A stretch of DNA of 64,000 nt from Ferroplasma acidiphilum (GTDB lineage Archaea; Thermoplasmatota; Thermoplasmata; Thermoplasmatales; Thermoplasmataceae). The stretch covers positions 1,116,001 to 1,180,000 of the forward strand of contig NZ_CP015363.1 in the NCBI RefSeq assembly GCF_002078355.1. The letters are read 5' to 3'. This document shows positions 63,627-64,000 of this stretch, piece by piece. The position numbers and the translations under genes were made by a program. Under the pieces are notes generated by a model, which searched no databases, was not told where the DNA came from, and worked only from the letters and a program-made list of their open reading frames with translations. How positions within the stretch are numbered: position 1 is the first letter of the stretch; each line of letters begins with the position of its first letter.

Positions 63627-64000
63627 ATGGCAGTAAGTTTGGGATTGGAAGATGTATTCATAAAATATACAGGGTTAACATTTATAGATGGAAACGCAGG
63701 CGTGCTAAGATACAGGGGATATGACATAAACGATCTTGTCCAGAATACTGGATTCGAGGAAGTGTGCTATCTCATGACCAATGGGGAGCTACCGAATAGC
63801 CAGCAGCTGGCAGAATTTAAAAAATCTGTTAAGGAACATTATAAGCTGCCTGACCATGTTATGGAATTAATATCTGACCTGCCAAGGGAAGCGGATACAC
63901 TTACAATGATGGAAACCGCATTTGCCTCTCTCTCCTCAGGTGATTACCAGTGGAATAAGGAAAATGACAGAAAACAGGTTCCAAAAATCCTCGGGGAAAA
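63627..64000 (+). CDS. Citrate synthase / 2-methylcitrate synthase, 3' end beyond window
   Basis: The first 124 residues of a second citrate synthase (LEDVFIKYTGLTFIDGNAGVLRYRGYDINDL), clearly paralogous to the gene at the left edge (LENVYIKYTELTFIDGQKGIMRYRGYDINEL). The catalytic residues are beyond base 64000. It starts one base after the CBS gene stop. One of the two paralogues may use propionyl-CoA to supply the methylcitrate cycle represented by prpD and prpB. Confidence 0.93.
   Translation, partial: MAVSLGLEDVFIKYTGLTFIDGNAGVLRYRGYDINDLVQNTGFEEVCYLMTNGELPNSQQLAEFKKSVKEHYKLPDHVMELISDLPREADTLTMMETAFASLSSGDYQWNKENDRKQVPKILGE

Noticed and set aside
1-64000. CRISPR arrays, rRNA genes, prophage structural genes, replication origin
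   Set aside because: No regularly spaced repeats, rRNA signatures, capsid/terminase genes or orc/cdc6 gene were seen.

Overview
The window reads as chromosomal DNA of an acidophilic Thermoplasmatales archaeon, most likely of the Ferroplasma/Acidiplasma group (an inference from gene content, not a database result). Support: low G+C; TATA boxes about 25 bp upstream of start codons, implying many leaderless mRNAs; an archaeal prolyl-tRNA synthetase; an adenosine-specific kinase; a fused electron-transfer flavoprotein EtfB-EtfA; DUF929 and DUF4382 proteins; a HEPN/MNT pair; and several MFS/APC carriers suited to a heterotroph.

Layout. 0-4 kb: a citrate synthase cut by the left edge, an MBL hydrolase, an APC permease, an adenosine-specific kinase and a tRNA-Arg(CCG) whose first base is the last base of the kinase stop codon. 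4-9.9 kb: a visibly AT-richer accessory block with an NTF2-like protein, an MFS carrier, an IS5-family element, a frameshifted purN, a nucleoside phosphorylase and an IS256-family element. 9.9-21 kb: lipid kinase, SDR, iron alcohol dehydrogenase, amino-acid-type FAD oxidase, GNAT proteins, a DHA2 exporter, a cobalamin-ring methyltransferase and the methylcitrate genes prpD-prpB. 21-25.4 kb: DUF929 protein, thioredoxin/thioredoxin reductase with a divergent winged-helix regulator and a clear operator, a second IS5 copy, and moaE. 25-38 kb: MFS carrier, glycolate/D-lactate oxidase pair, aspartate kinase and semialdehyde dehydrogenase, an AAA ATPase with a nuclease-like tail, a TDT carrier/proS/HAD cluster and orphan genes. 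38-49 kb: surE, an ABC exporter, moaA-moaD, gamma-glutamyltransferase, a DUF4382 lipoprotein-like protein, an old-yellow-enzyme, purE-purK, an ACT regulator, a binding-protein-like protein, and a HEPN/MNT toxin-antitoxin pair with an in-frame stop in the MNT gene. 49.9-64 kb: carA-carB, an IS4-type element inserted in the fourth or fifth codon of nth (endonuclease III), an amidohydrolase, an MBL hydrolase, the etfBA-fixC-fixX operon, a membrane protein with a CPACA motif, and a CBS-domain gene leading into a second citrate synthase cut by the right edge.

Themes. Central metabolism: two citrate synthase paralogues bracket the window, and with prpD-prpB between them one is probably a 2-methylcitrate synthase. 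Electron transfer: EtfBA-FixC-FixX would take electrons from acyl-CoA or other dehydrogenases to quinone, and the OYE, FAD oxidases and GlcD/GlcF-like pair are further entry points. Cofactors: moaA, moaD and moaE for molybdopterin. Nucleotides: carAB, purEK, a disrupted purN, surE and a nucleoside phosphorylase.

The strongest observations are structural. Three of the four IS elements have reconstructable target duplications (9, 9 and 7 bp). One sits exactly where two convergent stop codons meet and leaves both intact; another separates nth from its promoter and first codons, and removing it in silico restores the frame. purN needs one extra A in a run of five to be whole, and the MNT antitoxin has an in-frame TAG followed by 39 more sensible codons. 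I found no CRISPR array, rRNA or prophage module. No single wholly new multi-gene system stands out.
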